A stretch of DNA of 64,000 bases from Burkholderia ubonensis subsp. mesacidophila (GCF_002097715.1 NZ_CP020738.1:1426001-1490000), one strand, 5' to 3'; positions 36,702 to 47,359 are shown, numbered from the stretch's first letter. The notes: generated by a model from the sequence alone, not told the origin. Numbers and translations: made by a program.

Positions 36702-37226
36702 CTACACGCGTTGCAGCCAGCCGAGCCAGTGCTGCAGCGCCGGCGCACGCGTCCATACCGACTGCGCGAGCCACAGCGCGCCGCCCCACGCGGCGGCCAC
36801 GACGATCAGGTCGCAGTTCCCGCTGTTCCACAGGTTGAGCGAATGCCGCCGCCAGATCCACGGCACGCCGAGCGGGTTGGGCCAGTCGGCGAGCAGGTGC
36901 ATCAGGCCGCCGCACGCGAAGCCGAACAGCGGCGCGGCCCACAGCGGGTGCGGATGATGGGTGAGCGCATGCCACGCCAGCGCGAGCAGCGCGGCCCAGC
37001 CGACGCCCCAGTGCGTGACGGTGCGGTGCGTGATCCACAGGCGGCGCTTGCGGCTCCACCAGGCGAGCTCGAGCCAGTCGGGCGCGGTGCCGCCGGCGAC
37101 GCCGGCCGCGAAGGCGGCGGGGATGCCCAGGTGCAAGGGGCCGGTCGCGCCGGTCTGCGCGACGAGCACGGCTGCGACCAGGCCGGCCGCGAAGCCGGTC
37201 GCGTGATGTGCGTTGTGTGATGCCAT
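36702..37226 (-). CDS. DUF457/YdjM-type membrane metal-dependent hydrolase
   Basis: A 174-aa inner-membrane protein from ATG 37226 (MASHNAHHATGFAAGLV). Histidine-rich motifs HNAHHATG, GGTAPDWLE, THRTVTHW and LMHLLADWPN match the YbcI/YdjM (LexA-binding inner-membrane metal hydrolase-like) family. Four hydrophobic segments are seen. Its substrate is unknown. Confidence 0.82.
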   Translation of the reverse strand: MASHNAHHATGFAAGLVAAVLVAQTGATGPLHLGIPAAFAAGVAGGTAPDWLELAWWSRKRRLWITHRTVTHWGVGWAALLALAWHALTHHPHPLWAAPLFGFACGGLMHLLADWPNPLGVPWIWRRHSLNLWNSGNCDLIVVAAAWGGALWLAQSVWTRAPALQHWLGWLQRV

Positions 37227-37493
37227 ACGGAAAGACGAAGAGAAACGAAGCGGCGCGAAAACGAGGGGCGCTATCTTCGCAGATTGGCGCGCGTCGTGGG
37301 CGGTTGTCCGACGAATTTCGCGCCGCGATGCAGCGGGCAATGCGGATGCCGGGCATTTCGTCGTGGCTGCCGTGTTTGACCCTTTTTGTCCCCCTATACT
37401 ACGAAACCGGCGTATGGCCGCCGGCGCGCCAGCGGCCATAAGCGGATCAGGTGCTTTTTCCGGCATGAAGGAGAGCCACATGGGAGACATGCA

Positions 37494-39215
<1,722 letters not shown>

Positions 39216-39221
39216 CCGATC

Positions 39222-39253
39222 GCGTGCGCGTTCGCGCCAGCGGACGCGCACGC
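39222..39253 (+). terminator. Hairpin after ggt
   Basis: GCGTGCGCGT (39222-39231) and ACGCGCACGC (39244-39253) form a perfect 10-bp stem just after the ggt stop. No U tract is seen. Confidence 0.5.
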
Positions 39254-39350
39254 GTATCCGGTCGATGCCGCGGCGCGGTGCGCGCGGTTGCCGCGTGTGC
39301 CGCGCCGCACGCGTGCAGGCATCCGGCGCCGGGTGCGTCCGCGTCGTGCT

Positions 39351-40547
39351 TCACGCCTTTCCTCCCGGGCGGGCCGCGACCACGAGGCACGCGGCGCACG
39401 CGACGCCGCCACCCGCCGCGAGCATGACCGCCGACAGCCCGCTGCGGGCGAGGATCGACGCGCCGAGCATCGCGCCGATGCCGGACGCGCCGTTGAACAC
39501 CGTCGTGTAGAGCGCCGATGCCGGTATCGCGGCCGCGCCGCCTGCGCGCAGCACCCACGTCTGGATGCCGACGAACAACGCGGAAATCGCTGCGCCCCAG
39601 GCGAGCAGGCACGCCACCGCCGCTGCAACGCCGGCGTGCGGAGCGAGCCAGCCCAACCCGATCAGCGCGGCACACATTGACAGCAGCGCCGCCACGATCA
39701 CCCGCTTGAAATGGCGATCGATGGCCAGTCCCGTCAGCACGTTGCCCAGCAGGCCCGCGGCGCCGAACGCAAACAGCAGCAGCGCGACGGCGGAAGGCGC
39801 CACGCCCGGCATCTGCCGCAGATACGGCTCGATGAACGTGAACGCGCCGAAGTGGGCGGCGACCGTGAAGATGGCGACCGCATAGGCCATCCACAGCGCG
39901 CGATTACGCAGCACCCCGGCGAGCGCGGCGCCGCCGACCGTGCCTTCGGCCCGGATCGTCGGCAACGCGGCGGCCATCAGCAGCGCCGTCAGCAGGCTCA
40001 GCCCGCTCAGCGCACCGAACGCCACCCGCCAGTCCCAGTGCTGGCCGATCACATTGACGATCGGCACGCCGAGCACGCTCGCAATCGAGATGCCGCCGAA
40101 CACGACGGCGGTCGCGAGGCCGAGCCGGTCGCGCGGCGCGATCTGCGTGGCGAGCGCGGCGACCATCGCCCAGAACACGCCATGCGCGAGCGCGCCGGCG
40201 ATGCGCGCGAGCATCAGCGCCGGGAACGCGGGCGCGACGGCGGATATGCCGCTCGACGCCGCGAGCAGCAACATCAGGCCGATCAGCAGCGGCTTGCGCG
40301 GAAAGTGGTTCGGCAGCACGGCCGACAGCAGCGCGCTGCCCGCGCCGATCCACGCGTAGGCCGACACGATGAGGCCGACGGTTGCCGGACGCTCGTGCAG
40401 GTCGGCGGCGATCGACGACAGGAGGCCGATCGGCGCGAACTCCGTGACGACGATGCTGAAGGTGGCGACGGCGAGGACGGCGATCGCCAGCCAGCGGTGC
40501 AGCGGCGAGACCGCATCGCGCCGGGCCGGCGCAGTGCAGGTGGACAT
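39351..40547 (-). CDS. MFS transporter (AraJ/YdhP-like efflux)
   Basis: A 398-aa major facilitator with twelve hydrophobic segments. The family loop between segments 2 and 3 reads LPNHFPRKPLLIG, and the N-terminal EFAPIGLLSSIAADL is typical of the AraJ/PbuE group of drug or sugar efflux pumps. It lies downstream of and in the same direction as a dehalogenase-like hydrolase, 48 bp apart, and both should share HxlR control. Possible role: export of a toxic compound handled by the hydrolase. Confidence 0.85.
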   Translation of the reverse strand: MSTCTAPARRDAVSPLHRWLAIAVLAVATFSIVVTEFAPIGLLSSIAADLHERPATVGLIVSAYAWIGAGSALLSAVLPNHFPRKPLLIGLMLLLAASSGISAVAPAFPALMLARIAGALAHGVFWAMVAALATQIAPRDRLGLATAVVFGGISIASVLGVPIVNVIGQHWDWRVAFGALSGLSLLTALLMAAALPTIRAEGTVGGAALAGVLRNRALWMAYAVAIFTVAAHFGAFTFIEPYLRQMPGVAPSAVALLLFAFGAAGLLGNVLTGLAIDRHFKRVIVAALLSMCAALIGLGWLAPHAGVAAAVACLLAWGAAISALFVGIQTWVLRAGGAAAIPASALYTTVFNGASGIGAMLGASILARSGLSAVMLAAGGGVACAACLVVAARPGGKA

Positions 40548-40595
40548 GATGGTGGGCTCCGTTGAGGTGGGACGGGTGGCTCGGGCGAAACGCGC

Positions 40596-41516
40596 TCAGG
40601 TGTTGCGGATGAATTGCGCGATCCGGATTGCGACGGCTTCCGGCGCGTCTTCGAGGCAGTAGTGGCCGACGCCCGCGAGACGCTCGACGGACGCCGCCGG
40701 GAACAGCGCGGTGAAGAGCGGCAGGAAATGCTCGGCCGCGAGCGTGCGGTCGGCTTCTCCCCAGATCGCGAGCGCGGGCTTGTCGCCGATCGCGCGGACG
40801 GTCGCCGCGTCCGGCATCTCGAACCGGTGCGCGCCGGTGGCGAAACCCTGCGCCCAGCCGATCGCGCCGACGCAATCGGCCGGGCTCGCGAACGGCGCGC
40901 CGTAGGCGGCGAGCCAGTCGTCGGTGATGATCGCGTGGTTCTCGAAACCGTTGAGCTTCAGCGTGCTCAGGATGTTGAAGCCGAGCTGCCCGAGCACGGA
41001 TGCGAGGCTGCCGTCCGCCGCCGCGCCGGCGATCCAGCGGAACCACGGCGAAGCGCGGCCGTTCGCCGTCACGCGATCGGCGAGGTCGGGCTGGCCGAAC
41101 GGCGTCGGCGCATTGGCCGACACAACGCGGCGGATGCGTTGCGGGTGGCGGGCGGCGAGCCCCATGCCGACCGGGCCGCCGAAATCATGCATGACGAGGG
41201 TCACGCGGTCGAGGTCGAGCGCGAGGACGAACCGCTCCAGGTTGTCGACGTGGTCCCGCAGCCAGTAGCTGCGGCCGGGCGGCGTTTCGCTTTTGCCGAA
41301 CCCCATGTGATCCGGAACGACGACGCGGTGAGTGGGGCTCAGCACCGGGATCAGGTGGCGAAACAGATAGCCCCAGGTGGGCTCGCCGTGCAGGCACAGC
41401 ACCGTCTCGCCGTCGCGCGGCCCTTCGTCCACGTAGTGCATCCGGAAACCGGATGCGTCGTCGAAATGCGGGGTGAACGGAAAAGTGCCGCCAAACGTGG
41501 CGTCGAACCGGATCAT
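40596..41516 (-). CDS. Haloalkane dehalogenase-like alpha/beta hydrolase
   Basis: A 306-aa protein. HGEPTWGYLFR is the haloalkane dehalogenase signature, and the nucleophile position is an aspartate in MHDFGGPVG rather than serine. A later acid (GEADRTL) and a histidine (GVGHYCLED) complete the triad. This fits halide-releasing or fluoroacetate-type hydrolases, but some DUF-level relatives have other roles. A palindrome 39 bp upstream suggests HxlR-type repression. Confidence 0.82.
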   Translation of the reverse strand: MIRFDATFGGTFPFTPHFDDASGFRMHYVDEGPRDGETVLCLHGEPTWGYLFRHLIPVLSPTHRVVVPDHMGFGKSETPPGRSYWLRDHVDNLERFVLALDLDRVTLVMHDFGGPVGMGLAARHPQRIRRVVSANAPTPFGQPDLADRVTANGRASPWFRWIAGAAADGSLASVLGQLGFNILSTLKLNGFENHAIITDDWLAAYGAPFASPADCVGAIGWAQGFATGAHRFEMPDAATVRAIGDKPALAIWGEADRTLAAEHFLPLFTALFPAASVERLAGVGHYCLEDAPEAVAIRIAQFIRNT

Positions 41517-41554
41517 CGGGCGCTCCCTTCGAGAGTCGGGGTGACGGGCAATGT

Positions 41555-41571
41555 GGTTTCAAGTTGAAACC
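41555..41571. promoter_or_regulatory. HxlR operator copy 1, perfect palindrome
   Basis: GGTTTCAAGTTGAAACC is a perfect 17-bp palindrome 39 bp upstream of the hydrolase start. It matches two other sites in the same divergent region. Confidence 0.72.
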
Positions 41572-41592
41572 GATTGGCATCGTAGGCGAGGT

Positions 41593-41609
41593 GGTTTCAA
41601 TTTGCAACC
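41593..41609. promoter_or_regulatory. HxlR operator copy 2
   Basis: GGTTTCAATTTGCAACC keeps the 8-1-8 layout with one mismatched arm position. It is 38 bp from copy 1, start to start, close to an integral number of helical turns on the same face being possible but not exact. Confidence 0.68.
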
Positions 41610-41718
41610 GTTAGAGTTGTCAGGTCGTGCGGGATCGTCGCGCTGCATGTAGCGCTGAAATTGCGGCGGTTACGTGTCACGCCACGTCATTCGAAAGCGA
41701 TTGATTTCCGGCATGAAG

Positions 41719-41735
41719 GGTTTTATATTGCAACC
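41719..41735. promoter_or_regulatory. HxlR operator copy 3, near the regulator start
   Basis: GGTTTTATATTGCAACC carries a full TTGCAACC right arm and a left arm matching 6 of 8. It lies 31 bp before the regulator ATG, so autorepression is likely. Confidence 0.6.
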
Positions 41736-41765
41736 GATTGCATGCACGGCAGGCAGGACGTATCG

Positions 41766-42236
41766 ATGAACAGGCGAACCACTCACGAGGACTCTTTATG
41801 CGGCGTCGCGCGCCCGCTGGACGCGATCGGCGACTGGTGGTCGCTGCTGATCGTGCGCGACGCATTCGACGGCCTGAGCCGGTTCGGCGAATTCCAGAAG
41901 AACCTCGGTCTGGCGAAGAACATCCTGGCCGCCCGTCTGCGCAACCTGGTCGCGCACGGCATCCTGGATGCGGTGCCCGCGGCCGACGGCGGCGCGTACC
42001 AGGAATACGTGCTGACCGAGAAGGGGCGCGGCCTGTTTCCGCTGCTCGTGGCGCTCCGGCAGTGGGGAGAGGATTTCTTCTTCGCGCCGGACGAGGCTCA
42101 CGTGCTGCTGGTCGACCGGAAGACCGGCCTGCCCGTCAGGAAGCTGGAGTTGCGCGCGCAGGACGGGCGCGTGCTCGGGCCGGAAGACACGGTCGTGGTG
42201 CCGCCCCCGACGGCGGACGCGCCGCAGCGGGACTGA
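41766..42236 (+). CDS. HxlR-family transcriptional regulator
   Basis: A 156-aa winged-helix protein from ATG 41766 (MNRRTTHEDSLCGVARPL). The core IGDWWSLLIVRDAFDGLSRFGEFQKNL is diagnostic of HxlR (DUF24). A cysteine at residue 12 is where redox- or electrophile-sensing HxlR proteins such as YodB and HypR have theirs. A C-terminal extension of about 40 residues follows the HTH. It is divergent from the hydrolase and pump genes and surrounded by three operator-like palindromes. Confidence 0.88.
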   Translation: MNRRTTHEDSLCGVARPLDAIGDWWSLLIVRDAFDGLSRFGEFQKNLGLAKNILAARLRNLVAHGILDAVPAADGGAYQEYVLTEKGRGLFPLLVALRQWGEDFFFAPDEAHVLLVDRKTGLPVRKLELRAQDGRVLGPEDTVVVPPPTADAPQRD

Positions 42237-42247
42237 CGCCGCGCCCG

Positions 42248-42395
42248 TCACTCCACGTGGGCGCCGTCCGTCGCATTGCGCTGCAGGAAGCTTTTCAGCT
42301 TGAGCGTGTCGAGATAGCTGCCGAACCGCTTCTGCCGGATGTTCATTATGTCGCGCCGGCTTTGTGTCACGTTCAATGCAGTCTCGGTTCTCGTC
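42248..42395 (-). pseudogene. 3' fragment of a TolC-family gene
   Basis: Read on the minus strand, the last codons give LNVTQSRRDIMNIRQKRF and then GSYLDTLKLKS, ending HVE before a stop at 42248. This lines up with LNLRRDISGIRQKLFDSYLD and the C-terminus of the tolC-like gene 3 kb away, minus about 20 internal residues. An in-frame stop lies at the 5' side (about 42398-42400), so only some 48 codons survive. Both copies share CGTCACTCC at the stop. Confidence 0.7.
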
Positions 42396-42955
42396 GCTCA
42401 ACTCACCGCAGTGCGACGCATTGAGTGGTGAGAATGTATTCGGAACGGGCAGAATTCAGCTTCTCGCGACTGCACAGCGATCGATGCCGCGTATATACGC
42501 AACTTCTCCAGGTACGACGAAGTACATCGAAAGAAGGCGAAGTTTGATATTGAGCACGCTTTTTTGAGTGCTGCATTGTCTGGTCATGCTGAATTCTTCC
42601 TTAGTCGCGTCGACGGATGTGATGCGGCGAGGAGACGAGCCGGCGGGCTTTTCGCTGTTGCTTATTGCGATTGGGGCGTTGCTTGGCCGAATTGCGATTG
42701 ACGGGATTTAACAATTTTTTGTAATCGACTGTCTGATTGGTCGGCGGTGTAAGTGCTGCTTGGACTTATCGGATTTATGGATTCGTTTCCCGTGTAGAAT
42801 GCGTGTCGGCAAATCTTATGGCAGGCATTTGACCGCTTGAAGATATTGGTTGCGGTCACCAGGATAAGCCAGGCCGAATGATAGAGGCTTGAATAGACCC
42901 GCGGTTCTCGACAACGCACATTGTCGTTCCATCGTCACTTTTCTCAAGGATCCAC
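42396..42955. other. AT-rich intergenic stretch, no gene
   Basis: A gene-free, AT-rich region that separates the tolC relic from the YfaP-like gene. AGCAC...GTGCT around a T run (about 42557-42575) could be a hairpin, and ATTGCGATTG is repeated at 42664 and 42691. The low GC suggests foreign DNA and the promoter of the next gene. Confidence 0.5.
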
Positions 42956-44137
42956 ATGCTCGGAAGTACTCGATTTTTGATGGCTGCACTGGCCCTGTCG
43001 ACCGCGATTGGCGCCCACGCCGCTGACTCCCGCGTGCAGGTACTTAGCGCAACCGTCAAGGACCAGAAGATAGCCGGTGCGTCGGTCATTCTCCAGAAAA
43101 ACGGCGAGCAGTCGGTTACAGCCACGACGGACGCGCAAGGCCAGGTGTCGATTGATGCCGGTGTGCTGTCCGACGGAGCGTCGCTGATCATCATCAAGAA
43201 GGACGGTTATTCGAATCTCGTCGCCAAATGCCCGTGCACCGGCCTTACCTACGCGTTGAGCCCGGTGATGCGCAACCTGGACGGCCTGCGCGTGGTACTG
43301 ACTTGGGGCGCTACGCCGCGAGACCTCGATTCGCACATCGCCTATCCGGGCAATCACGTTTACTTCAGAAGCAAGCGTGGCGCCGATGCGAACCTCGACG
43401 TCGACGACACCGATGGCTATGGCCCGGAGACCGTCACGCTCGAGCGCAAGCGCGACGGCGACACCTACGTGTATGCGGTGCACGACTATACCGACCGCGA
43501 CGCCCCGGGCACGATGGCACTGTCGCAGAGTCAGGCGAAAGTGTTCGTCTACGTAGGCGAATCGCTGGTACGCACCTACTACGTGCCGCGAAACCAGCCG
43601 GGCAATCTTTGGACCGTGTTTCGCATCTCTGGAGCGGGCGAGTTCCAGGACATCAATACGATGCGCGGCGTGAGAGTGGGCCCCGAAGATGTCCTGAACA
43701 CGCTCGCCGACGTTGGCGATGAACGCAACCGTGTCGTGGCCGCCAACCAGGCGCCGATCGATTCCGAACGCGCACGCGCATTCAATCAGTCCGGTGAAAA
43801 GGCCTATCGCAACGGTCAACTGGACGAGGCGATCGTTCTGTACGGTCAGGCTATCGAGCAGGATCCGAATTACGGGCAGGCTTATAGCAACCTCGGCCTG
43901 GCCTATCAAAAGGCAGGGCGCAGTGCAGAGGCGATCTGGGCCAACCGCAAGGCGATTGCACTCGCCAGCGGCGCCACCGCTGCTACGGTGCGCGCGAGCT
44001 CTTACTACAACATCGGCCGGATGTACGAATCCGCCGGGCAGTTTGCCAGCGCACTGGAAAACTACAAGGCGGCCAAGCGCGAAAAAGACAATCCGGTCTA
44101 CGACAAGGCCATCCAGCGCGTCAGCGCGCGTTCGTAA
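42956..44137 (+). CDS. YfaP-like (DUF2135) secreted protein with C-terminal TPR repeats
   Basis: A 393-aa exported protein with a signal peptide (ALALSTAIGAHAADS). Residues about 25-110 look like a carboxypeptidase-regulatory/Ig-type fold. Residues 120-240 hold the DUF2135 signature VLTWGATPRDLDSHI and DVDDTDGYGPETVTLE. At least two TPRs follow (GQLDEAIVLYGQAIEQDPNYG, AGQFASALENYKAAK). Relatives are periplasmic or surface proteins of unknown role. A polysaccharide deacetylase gene follows 48 bp downstream, so a joint surface polysaccharide role is plausible. Confidence 0.8.
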   Translation: MLGSTRFLMAALALSTAIGAHAADSRVQVLSATVKDQKIAGASVILQKNGEQSVTATTDAQGQVSIDAGVLSDGASLIIIKKDGYSNLVAKCPCTGLTYALSPVMRNLDGLRVVLTWGATPRDLDSHIAYPGNHVYFRSKRGADANLDVDDTDGYGPETVTLERKRDGDTYVYAVHDYTDRDAPGTMALSQSQAKVFVYVGESLVRTYYVPRNQPGNLWTVFRISGAGEFQDINTMRGVRVGPEDVLNTLADVGDERNRVVAANQAPIDSERARAFNQSGEKAYRNGQLDEAIVLYGQAIEQDPNYGQAYSNLGLAYQKAGRSAEAIWANRKAIALASGATAATVRASSYYNIGRMYESAGQFASALENYKAAKREKDNPVYDKAIQRVSARS

Positions 44138-44185
44138 TCAACCCGGCCCCCGCGAGCGGGGGCATGTTCCGTGAGAGTTCCGCCT

Positions 44186-45322
44186 ATGCGCAAATGCGCT
44201 GCCGTGTTCAGTCTGCTGGCAATGGCCGGTCTGGCTCAGGCCGCCGGCCCAGGCGCGGTCGCGTCTGTCGACCGCAGCCTCTGGCCGGATCCTGCCGCTT
44301 CCTCGGCGGGTTTCGACCGGGCCTCCCGCGCGGAAATGCTCAGCTTTGCGCATGCATTGAGCGAAAGCGAGCATGACGGCGACGGTACGCTGCGCGATCG
44401 GCTCAAGCTGAAGCAGATCGACCGGGACGCGATCGACCGTGTGCGCACGATTTACTGGCGCCGTCTGGCAGCGAACTACACGCGGGCATCCGTCCATTGT
44501 CTTCGGGACGAACCGTTCTGCCTGGGGCCGCTCGACGAGACGGCGTTCAGGAAAGCTGCGGCGGCTTTTACGCGCGCCCCCGACGATCGCTACGCAGCGT
44601 GGTTCGCGGCGTCTCAGCGGTTCCACCGTACCTATCTGGACGAATTGCTGCGTCTCGCGTCACTGTTCCCGCGCACCAGCAGCGAAGTGGCGACCTATTC
44701 GAGCAGCGAACTGAGCGGCGACGAATTGTCCGATCGGCATTTCCTGCTTACCTTCGACGATGGTCCCACCCGCACTGGCGGTAACACCGACAAGTTGCTG
44801 AATACGCTGCGCAAGCAACATCTCAACGCAACCTTTTTCGTGCTGGGCGAGCCGTTGCAGACGCGGCTGCAGCAAGACGCACCCGGCGAACTCTCTCGCA
44901 CCTACCAAGGTATGTGCGTGGGCTCGCATGGCTGGCAACACAAGTCGCACAGCGCATGGCCGCAATGGCAGGACTCGGTTACGCGCAGCATTGGCCTTGT
45001 CAAAAACAGCTTGCCTTCCAGCTATGTACCGCTGTTTCGGCCTCCGTATGGCCAGCGTCGCGCTGACAGCGGCGCGTTCTTCGATGCCCGAGGCTTGCAT
45101 GTGGCGCTGTGGAACATCGATTCGCAAGACTGGAACAGCAAGGTGGACGCCGATCAGGTCAAGCAGCGAGTGTTGACGCTGATGCTCCTCTGGCGTCGTG
45201 GCGTCATTCTGTTTCACGACATCCACGAGAAGGCGCAGACCGTTGTGCCGTGGCTGGTCGATCAGACCAACGGAACGGACCTCCAATGGGTTGACTGTCA
45301 TACGTACGGACTCGATGGTTGA
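44186..45322 (+). CDS. Polysaccharide deacetylase (NodB, CE4), secreted
   Basis: A 378-aa exported CE4 enzyme. ATG 44186 starts a signal peptide (MRKCAAVFSLLAMAGLAQAA); GTG 44171 is an upstream option. About 170 residues of unknown helical sequence precede the NodB domain. Motif 1 is LTFDDGPT, motif 2 SHGWQHKSH, motif 3 RPPYGQRR, motif 4 DSQDWN and motif 5 LFHDIHE, so the metal-binding set is complete. It likely removes acetyl groups from an N- or O-acetylated glycan in the periplasm. Confidence 0.87.
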   Translation: MRKCAAVFSLLAMAGLAQAAGPGAVASVDRSLWPDPAASSAGFDRASRAEMLSFAHALSESEHDGDGTLRDRLKLKQIDRDAIDRVRTIYWRRLAANYTRASVHCLRDEPFCLGPLDETAFRKAAAAFTRAPDDRYAAWFAASQRFHRTYLDELLRLASLFPRTSSEVATYSSSELSGDELSDRHFLLTFDDGPTRTGGNTDKLLNTLRKQHLNATFFVLGEPLQTRLQQDAPGELSRTYQGMCVGSHGWQHKSHSAWPQWQDSVTRSIGLVKNSLPSSYVPLFRPPYGQRRADSGAFFDARGLHVALWNIDSQDWNSKVDADQVKQRVLTLMLLWRRGVILFHDIHEKAQTVVPWLVDQTNGTDLQWVDCHTYGLDG

Positions 45323-45450
45323 CGTGCCGCGACGCCGTTGATCCAGGGGCGGCGTGTCGACGCCGACACCCGGACCGGCGTCGACGATCACGACATGCAG
45401 CCGCACGCACGCGATGCGGCGCGCACGGCGCCGGATGTGCGCCACAATCG

Positions 45451-46872
45451 TCACTCCTCGCGCGTGCGTCCCGCCGCGTTGCCCTCCAGGAAGCTGTCCA
45501 CCGCCACCAGCGACTGCTCGTCGAGCGTCCCCAGCACGCTCTTCAGCTTCAGCTGCAGCTTGAGCGCGTCGAGATAGCTGTCGAACAGCTTCTGCCGGAT
45601 GCCCGAGATGTCGCGGCGCAGGTTCAGCGTTTCGTAGGTCGTGCTGTACCCGACCTGATGCGCCTTCAGCGACGCGTCGTACGCGAGCCGCGCGGCTTGC
45701 AGCGACTGCTGCAGCGCGCGGATGCGCGTGCCGATCGATTCGAGCGCGGACAGCGCTTCGCGATGATCGGTGCTCAACTGCTCCTCGACCTCGCGCAGCC
45801 GGTTGCGATACTGCGTCGTCACATGCTCGGCCTCGACCTGCCGGTAGTACACGCTGCCGCCGGAGAAGATCGGAATCGTCACCTGCACGCCGACCGCGCT
45901 CTGGTGGAAGTCCGAGCGATCGGTCAGCCCGCGCAGGTTCGGGTTGAGCCCGCGCGAATACGACGCGAACAGGTCGACGGTGGGCAAGTGCTCCGCGCCG
46001 ACGCGCTTCGCGGCGAGGCGTGCGACCTCCACATCGCGATACGCCTGCCGGTACGCCGGATTGTGCTGCGGCGCGTAGTCGCCCGACGGAATGCGCGGCG
46101 ATGTGCCGCGCAACGCGAGACGCGGCCAGCGCGCGAAATCGATCGTCGCGCCGAGCAGGGTTTCGTAGCGCGCCTTGCGTGCATCGACGTCGGTCTGTGC
46201 GAGGGCTTCGTCCGACTGCGCGAGACTGCGGCGCGCCTCGATCTCCGCGGTGTCGCCGATCGTCTTCATGCCCAGTTGCGCCATGCGGCGCGTATCGCTT
46301 TCGAGCCGCATCAACGCGCTCACTTCGTCGTCGGCCGACTGCAGTTTTTCGCGCGCGCTCAGCAGGTCGAAGCACGCGTTCGCGACGCGCATGATCAGGT
46401 CCTGCTTCGCGACTTCGAGCTTCTGCTTCGCCGAATCCTCGTATTCGGTCGCGCGGCGCATGTCGTAAAGGTAGGGGAGGTTGAACAGCGCCTGCGTGAC
46501 CTGCGCGGCGCCGTACGCGGCCTTGCTCGTGCCGCTGACGTCGATGCCGAACAGGTTCGCGTGCGTGCCGTAGCGCCCCCATTCGAGCTGCGCGCTCGCC
46601 TGCGGCAGCATCAGCGCGCGCGCCTCGGGAAATTTCTGCCGCGCCGCGTCGTATTCGCTCTGCGCCTGCTGGTAGCGCGGATCGTGCGCGACCGCGTACT
46701 GGAACGCGGCGTCGAGGCAGAACGCATGCGCGTTCGCGGTGCCCGTTACCACGATTACAGCGGCCAATGATAGCGTTGCGATTCGAGTGTTCCTCCTAAA
46801 TCGATTTCTTGATAGGGAATTACCCGTATATCGAAAAATCGATGTGTGGCGCGCGCGCCGCGTTTCAAACAT
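45451..46872 (-). CDS. TolC-family outer membrane export protein
   Basis: A 473-aa outer membrane efflux protein from ATG 46872 (MFETRRARHTSI), with a long basic n-region before a hydrophobic signal segment ending ANAHA. Two OEP repeats are seen, each with long coiled-coil helices (ARQKFPEARALMLPQASAQL; DFHQSAVGVQVTIPIFSGGS). It is divergent from the double-glycine peptides and exporter genes and should be the outer membrane channel of that type I system. A decayed copy of its 3' end lies at 42248. Confidence 0.9.
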   Translation of the reverse strand: MFETRRARHTSIFRYTGNSLSRNRFRRNTRIATLSLAAVIVVTGTANAHAFCLDAAFQYAVAHDPRYQQAQSEYDAARQKFPEARALMLPQASAQLEWGRYGTHANLFGIDVSGTSKAAYGAAQVTQALFNLPYLYDMRRATEYEDSAKQKLEVAKQDLIMRVANACFDLLSAREKLQSADDEVSALMRLESDTRRMAQLGMKTIGDTAEIEARRSLAQSDEALAQTDVDARKARYETLLGATIDFARWPRLALRGTSPRIPSGDYAPQHNPAYRQAYRDVEVARLAAKRVGAEHLPTVDLFASYSRGLNPNLRGLTDRSDFHQSAVGVQVTIPIFSGGSVYYRQVEAEHVTTQYRNRLREVEEQLSTDHREALSALESIGTRIRALQQSLQAARLAYDASLKAHQVGYSTTYETLNLRRDISGIRQKLFDSYLDALKLQLKLKSVLGTLDEQSLVAVDSFLEGNAAGRTREE

Positions 46873-47150
46873 GGCTATCTCCGTTCCGTCCCCGTTCCGC
46901 AACGCACTGCGGCCGAATTTAAACGTTTCAAAAATAAAATTCAAACGGCGTAAATTTGTGCTGCTCCCGATGCGAGGCAAAACACCTGCGTAAGAGTGTG
47001 TCCTCCATTGAATTGGGAGGCGCTCGCATGATAGCCTGAATTCGGCTGGTAATCGCAGTGATTATTACATTTAAAGTCGCTTGATGATTAAAAGCCGTTT
47101 TTTAGTCAATGCAGGTTCTTTGCATCATCTTTATTTTTTACGAGGAGAGA
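46873..47150. promoter_or_regulatory. AT-rich divergent promoter region of tolC and the peptide genes
   Basis: The 278-bp gap is strikingly AT-rich for this genome. It holds CCTCC and GGAGG arms around 47000-47020 and ends in an ideal ribosome site (ACGAGGAGAGA) before the first peptide gene. No promoter hexamers can be fixed with confidence. Confidence 0.5.
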
Positions 47151-47327
47151 ATGATGAAGGTCATGACGACGGAACAGGTCAGGAATGTGCATGGCGGCGG
47201 CCCGATCAGCTCGCTGGGCAGCCTTGCGGTGGACGCTGCGCCGCTGGTGACGGCGCTCGGCCAATTCCTGCCGAGCCTCGGCAATTACCTGCAGAACCCG
47301 AAGACGTTCAATAACACCGGCAAGTAA
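47151..47327 (+). CDS. Double-glycine leader peptide 1 (bacteriocin/microcin-like precursor)
   Basis: A 58-aa precursor with a strong ribosome site. The leader MMKVMTTEQVRNVHGG matches the double-glycine type cut by C39 peptidases, and it resembles the leader of the second peptide (TEQVRN and TEEQARR before xGG). Cleavage would release 42 residues beginning GPISSLGSLAVDAAPL, hydrophobic, Gly/Leu-rich and with a polar tail (NPKTFNNTGK). It contains no cysteine. The adjacent C39 exporter supports secretion. Antibacterial activity is inferred, not shown. Confidence 0.8.
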   Translation: MMKVMTTEQVRNVHGGGPISSLGSLAVDAAPLVTALGQFLPSLGNYLQNPKTFNNTGK

Positions 47328-47336
47328 TTTTGCCGT

Positions 47337-47359
47337 GCGCGGGGAGGCGCCCCCCGCGC
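47337..47359 (+). terminator. GC hairpin between the two peptide genes
   Basis: GCGCGGGG (47337-47344) pairs with CCCCGCGC (47352-47359) right after the first peptide gene. No U tract follows, so it may partly end transcription or protect the 3' end of an abundant peptide mRNA. Confidence 0.5.
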
